A stretch of 64,000 nucleotides of DNA from NCBI GenBank assembly GCA_905183005.1, contig CAJJDO010000027.1, positions 169,918-233,917 of the forward strand, given 5' to 3'. Source of the DNA: Paramecium pentaurelia. Its lineage: Eukaryota; Ciliophora; Oligohymenophorea; Peniculida; Parameciidae. Position 1 is the stretch's first letter; each line of letters begins with the position of its first letter. Shown piece by piece: positions 59,241 to 64,000 of this stretch. A program made the translations under genes and the position numbers. Under the pieces are notes generated by a model. The model was not told the DNA's origin. It saw only the letters and a list, made by a program, of their open reading frames with translations, and did no database searches.

Positions 59241-62200
59241 TCATTTAATTTTTAATTTTGTCTAATGTTGGTATAATATTAATGTAATCATTTTTTATAA
59301 TATTTTTGGGTTCTTAATTATACTATTCTTATATTTCTATTCTTTTTTCTCTTTCATTTAATGTTTTTTCTTAAATTTGATCTTTTTATTATCTTAATAT
59401 GAGTTAATATTATACCTAATAATTGTTCCTTAAGGAACATAATTAGTTTTTTACTTGTTTCCATTTATTTTCTTTATATTTTATTTATGTTCTTCTAATA
59501 TTTTGTCAATAGCATTTTATTCTTAATAAGTTTCTTCTTCAGAGGAATATTAATCTTATTATTCTTCTACTCTTTGATTATTAAATTATACAAACTATTG
59601 TGTCTATTCATTTTTAATAGAGTTTTCTGTCTCTATTTAAGTTTGTTTTTAGGCTTTCATTTATTTCAATTTTTCTTATTACTTATTTTTTTCTACTTGA
59701 GCTTTCATTTCCTATTCTTCACATATTCTTCTATGTTCAAAAGCTAGTTTTTATTTTTCTTATTGGGCTTTTTGTTCTACTTTAAGTATTTCTTCTTTTG
59801 ATTTATTAATTTAGTTTTCAAGTTACTCCTTATATTTTTATAATATTATATCGGCTCTCTTTTATTACTCTGAGGCTTCTTTCAGTTACAATTCTAATTT
59901 AGATTTTTCTTATTCAAATATTTTTTTGCTCTCATCCAATTGCTTTTAAAGTTATTAGGCTGCTTTTTTGGATTACTTTTCCTCCTCTTTAGCTTCTTCT
60001 AATTTTTATTCCATTTGCTTTAACTTTTCTTTCAAACCTTTATACTTTTCTAAATTTTCTTTGGTTTAATCCAATTCTTATTAAATTTATTTGGTTGCAT
60101 ATTCAGAATTTCTTTCCTTATCTTAAGCTTTTTGTAGCTCTAATTCTATTTACACTAATCTATCTTTCTAATTATTAATCTTATCCTTATACGATTCTTA
60201 ACTTTATTTAGCTTTCTCCAACTCTTACTAAATTTCCTTGGTGGCATCTTTGGATTTCTTTTCCTCCTCTTAAGCTTTTTGTAGCTTTAATTATATTTAT
60301 TTTAATTCTTCTTCCTAAAGCTTATACTTAAAACTATCTTTCTAATTGTTAATCTTACTCTTATACTATTCTAAATCTTCTTTGGTTTAATCCAATTCTT
60401 ATTAAATTTATTTGGTTGCATATTCAGAATTTCTTTCCTTATCTTAAGCTTTTTGTAGCTCTTATTCTATTTACACTAATCTATCTTTCTAATTATTAAT
60501 CTTATCCTTATACGATTCTTAACTTTATTTAGCTTTCTCCAACTCTTACTAAATTTCCTTGGTGGCATCTTTGGATTTCTTTTCCTCCTCTTAAGCTTTT
60601 TGTAGCTTTAATTATATTTATTTTAATTCTTCTTCCTAAAGCTTATACTTAAAACTATCTTTCTAATTGTTAATCTTACTCTTATACTATTCTAAATCTT
60701 CTTTGGTTTAATCCAATTCTTATTAAATTTATTTGGTTGCATATTCAGAATTTCTTTCCTTATCTTAAGCTTTTTGTAGCTCTTATTCTATATCCTTTAA
60801 TTAATTTTTCTAATTGTCAATCTTACTCTAATACTTTTTTTAACATTCTTTGGCTTATTGCATCTATTATTCAGCTTCTTTGATTTGTTTTTTTTATTGA
60901 AGACGTTCTTGATCAAATCTTTATTACAATAGTTAAATTTCTTTTTAATATTTTTCATAATTTTCTTTAGCAATTTTTTCCTATTCTAATGCATCTTTGA
61001 CTTTTTACATTTATTCTTAATCTTATTTAATCTTATTTTATAATTATTTATAATCTTATTCTTTCAATTAATTAATTATTTCAAAATAACCTTAATAAAA
61101 CTTTATAAACTCATTTGTTAAAATTTGAAAATCTTTGTCTTATGCTTCTAATAATTTTTTCATTTTGGCAATATTATCTTATTATTTTATGTTTTCTTAT
61201 TTAAGTTTATGAATAGTCCTTTCAGAAATTTTGATGTATTACTTCATTTCTTCATCATATTATTTTTTTAAACTTTCAAACATCAATTAATTCTCATTTT
61301 AGATTTATATTATATTTTTATTTAATTCTTCTTGTACTGCTATCTAAACTTTTTTATCAAAATTAATATTTGGATCATTTGAATCATTCTTTAACTTTTC
61401 TATTTCTTCTAATAATTATTTATTCTTTTATTATTCTTCTTCAAAAATCTTAGTCATTTTTTTCAAACCAATAATATTAAATGATAATTAATCTAATTCT
61501 TGATTAAAATTTTTTATCAATTTTTAAAACTATTTCTTATAGTTTTAATTTATTTCTTTTTCATCTTATTCTTAATTTTTAATAATATTTCCTTTGGNCT
61601 TATACTATTCTAAATCTTCTTTGGTTTAATCCAATTCTTATTAAATTTATTTGGTTGCATATTCAGAATTTCTTTCCTTATCTTAAGCTTTTTGTAGCTC
61701 TTATTCTATATCCTTTAATTAATTTTTCTAATTGTCAATCTTACTCTAATACTTTTTTTAACATTCTTTGGCTTATTGCATCTATTATTCAGCTTCTTTG
61801 ATTTGTTTTTTTTATTGAAGACGTTCTTGATCAAATCTTTATTACAATAGTTAAATTTCTTTTTAATATTTTTCATAATTTTCTTTAGCAATTTTTTCCT
61901 ATTCTAATGCATCTTTGACTTTTTACATTTATTCTTAATCTTATTTAATCTTATTTTATAATTATTTATAATCTTATTCTTTCAATTAATTAATTATTTC
62001 AAAATAACCTTAATAAAACTTTATAAACTCATTTGTTAAAATTTGAAAATCTTTGTCTTATGCTTCTAATAATTTTTTCATTTTGGCAATATTATCTTAT
62101 TATTTTATGTTTTCTTATTTAAGTTTATGAATAGTCCTTTCAGAAATTTTGATGTATTACTTCATTTCTTCATCATATTATTTTTTTAAACTTTCAAACA

Positions 62201-62678
62201 TCAATTAATTCTCATTTTAGATTTATATTATATTTTTATTTAATTCTTCTTGTACTGCTATCTAAACTTTTTTATCAAAATTAATATTTGGATCATTTGA
62301 ATCATTCTTTAACTTTTCTATTTCTTCTAATAATTATTTATTCTTTTATTATTCTTCTTCAAAAATCTTAGTCATTTTTTTCAAACCAATAATATTAAAT
62401 GATAATTAATCTAATTCTTGATTAAAATTTTTTATCAATTTTTAAAACTATTTCTTATAGTTTTAATTTATTTCTTTTTCATCTTATTCTTAATTTTTAA
62501 TAATATTTCCTTTGGCTAGCTTTTCTAAATCTTCTTTGACTTTTATTTCTAATTCAGATTTTGCTTTTTCAAATTATTAATACAACATTTTATGTTATTA
62601 TTAATACCTTTATCTTGTTTCTTTTACTATATCTTCAAATTTGGGTTATGGTTTATTATTTCTAGCCTTTTTTTTCAT
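59241..62678 (-). CDS. coiled-coil family member E, inverted copy of member C
   Basis: Starts MKKKARNNKPQPKFEDI like member C. As given, the frame is interrupted by an N at 61598 and a 917-bp duplicated block; removing one block gives 839 residues, an exact multiple. Compared with C it has one additional 107-residue repeat and a different end (IIKNPKILQKMITLILYQHQ). Parts close to the start and near the end look identical to C, while the segment around 59880-60000 is clearly diverged (AKEEEKQSKKAA). Coiled coil throughout. Confidence 0.75.
60061..61023 (-). repeat. 321-bp in-frame tandem repeat in member E
   Basis: The landmark TTGGTTTAATCC occurs at 60061, 60382 and 60703, exactly 321 bp (107 codons) apart; the last unit is partial/diverged. 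Member C has two such units. The frame is kept, so the repeat changes only coiled-coil length. Confidence 0.85.
60681..61597. repeat. direct repeat left of N (probable assembly overlap)
   Basis: 917 bp recurring at 61599-62515 after a single N at 61598, offset 918. Ends in TTTCCTTTGG, which in the second copy continues CTAGC and so into the true gene sequence. Confidence 0.9.
61599..62515. repeat. direct repeat right of N (probable assembly overlap)
   Basis: Second copy of 60681-61597; continues without a break into the 5' end of member E. Confidence 0.9.
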
Positions 62679-63096
62679 TAAAGATATTAAAAATAAATAA
62701 ATAATTATTTAATCTCTATTTCTATTAAATAATAAGTCTATTTTTTATTATTAATTATATACAATATTTATATACTATATTTAAAGAAGTTTAATACTTT
62801 TCTAAATGTATTAATCAATATTCCATCAGCAAATATTCTTTTTAAGGAATTTCTAATTCTTAAGTATCTCTCTATCAATCTTTATTATTTCACCAATTTT
62901 GATTTCAAAATGAATTAAAAATAAACAAAACAAAACAAAAGACATTAAAAAATTAAGAATTTAAAGTATTTATCTATTATACTTATAAATATATAATTAA
63001 TAATAAAAAAGATTTATATTTAATAGAAATACAAATAGACAATCAATAATAACATTAGACTTTCTTAATATTATTATTAAATAATATATAATTCTT
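62679..63096. promoter_or_regulatory. bidirectional promoter region, inverted copy
   Basis: Reverse complement of 49352-49764, between divergent members E (minus) and F (plus). Contains runs such as the AAACAAAACAAAACAAAAG purine tract near 62923-62942. Confidence 0.6.
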
Positions 63097-63834
63097 ATGC
63101 AGCAAAAGTTAGAAGAATTAGAGAAGTTAAATAAATAATAACGAGCTTAACTTGAACAAAACAATCAAGAAATTACAAAATTAAAGAAAGACCTTGTTGA
63201 TCTATAGAGTAGTTATGAATAATAACTCAGTAAAGAAAGAATAAATAGCCAATAAGAATTAAAGAATAGAATAACATAAATGTAAAATGAAAATACATAG
63301 AGATTTAAAGATCAAAAATAATAACATGATGTTGAAATGGAATAGTTTAAGAGGTCATTTGAAAGGAATATTGAAAAACTTATGAAAGAAAAATCAGCAT
63401 TATAAGAATAATTGACAAATGCAGAAATTGAAAAAATATATTTAAAATAATCAACATAATCATTATCAGAATGTAAAGATTGCATTAAAGATTTATAAAA
63501 TCCCAATGTCGTTAAAGAAACTTTGGAAAAGCTTTAAAAGAGATTAAAAGAATGTTAAGAATAAATTAAATAATTGTAAATATAACTCAAAGACATATCT
63601 GAATTAGAATATAAGGCCAAGGAAATGTCATAAAAGTATTAATAATAACTTTACAAAATGAAAGAAAATTTTGATAAACAAGAAAAAGAATTATAAAATT
63701 AATAGGCTTCTTTTAATGAAATTACCAAGAAATTTGAATAAGAATAATAAAAAAATCTTTAATTAAAAGATGAATTTGAAAAAGAGAAAATGAGATTACA
63801 GGAATAAATTAAGTCCCTTTAAAGATCAAGATGA
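63097..63834 (+). CDS. short coiled-coil family member F
   Basis: Intronless, 245 residues, starting MQQKLEELEKLNKQQRAQLE. Nearly collinear with the middle of member A (LEQNNQEITKLKKDLVDLQS, KRSFERNIEKLMKEKSALQE) but lacks A's first about 115 residues and its whole 3' part, and ends MRLQEQIKSLQRSR. Promoter is that of member B. No membrane tail. It could be a truncated but intact gene. Confidence 0.7.
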
Positions 63835-64000
63835 TATAGCAACAATATATTTTAGCTTTAAATATAGAAAAGATTTTTATAAAAATTATTATAACAAGCC
63901 CATTTAAATGTTTATATATATGTTTAGAAATGTAGTCTTCATAATTTTTAAATGAATAATAGGAATTATTTTTCTTCTTCCATTCTTTGAATATTATTTT
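63835..64000. other. window end, no supported gene
   Basis: A/T-rich. A minus-strand open patch (FKEWKKKNNSYYSFKNYEDY) might be the end of a gene beyond the window but it is too short to support. Confidence 0.4.

Larger units (their letters stand above)
59323..63095. repeat. inverted duplication, right arm
   Basis: Reverse complement of 49352-51881, carrying one extra 321-bp unit and the artificial 918-bp duplication. It ends at 63095, just before the ATG of the plus-strand gene. Confidence 0.85.

Noticed and set aside
49352..63095. CRISPR-like or regularly spaced short repeats
   Set aside because: Repeats here are long coding units or dispersed duplications, with no short repeat-spacer pattern.
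63312..63506. Minus-strand frame at 63.4 kb and its partner at 44.8 kb on the plus strand
   Set aside because: Both are antisense shadows of the same coiled-coil block in members F and A.

Overview
The window looks like somatic (macronuclear-type) DNA of a ciliate close to Paramecium. Three things show this. Long, family-recognisable proteins can only be read when TAA and TAG are glutamine and TGA is the sole stop. Genes are split by about 70 tiny introns of 20-38 nt (mostly 22-31). The DNA is extremely AT-rich, with genes packed 16-600 bp apart on both strands. Reading frames were assembled by eye; nearly every multi-exon model below gives an exact multiple of three after intron removal, which supports the exon joins. 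The genus is an inference from code, intron size and a Paramecium-type cysteine-rich surface protein; no database was used.

Layout. 0-9.5 kb: a coiled-coil protein, an ANP32-like leucine-rich protein, an STE-type pseudokinase, a small starch-binding (CBM20) protein, a two-repeat Myb/SANT protein, two candidate C/D snoRNAs, Mago nashi, casein kinase 1 and an HMG-box protein. 10-28.6 kb: several lineage-specific proteins, a large GPI-type cysteine-rich surface protein, a 2H phosphoesterase-like protein, a BAH-PHD chromatin reader, a SWIM/RING/ZZ ubiquitin ligase like ZSWIM2, and a membrane-anchored aspartyl protease. 28.8-38.6 kb: a kinase-rich stretch (CAMK-like kinase, doublecortin-like kinase, a kinase with a degenerate glycine loop, a second pseudokinase) together with a multi-pass membrane protein, the proteasome beta-1 subunit and CEP19.

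38.7-64 kb is different in kind. It is an array of long, mostly intronless, glutamine-rich coiled-coil genes that share blocks with one another: two convergent paralogues with a CBM20-like N-terminus, and a family of at least six further coiled-coil genes or gene fragments. A divergent gene pair and its bidirectional promoter (about 49.35-51.88 kb) is repeated in inverted orientation at 59.3-63.1 kb. Between the arms lies mobile-element debris: a broken Tc1/mariner-type DDE transposase, a decayed coiled-coil copy and a broken non-LTR reverse transcriptase. One family member (57.7-58.9 kb) appears to be a chimera of three other members.

Two single N characters (56928 and 61598) are each flanked by perfect long direct repeats (1230 bp and 917 bp). 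These look like unmerged contig overlaps, so about 2.15 kb of the window is probably assembly duplication and not biology.

The housekeeping genes do not form a pathway. The most unusual system is the shuffling coiled-coil family with its shared C-terminal membrane tail and inverted duplication.
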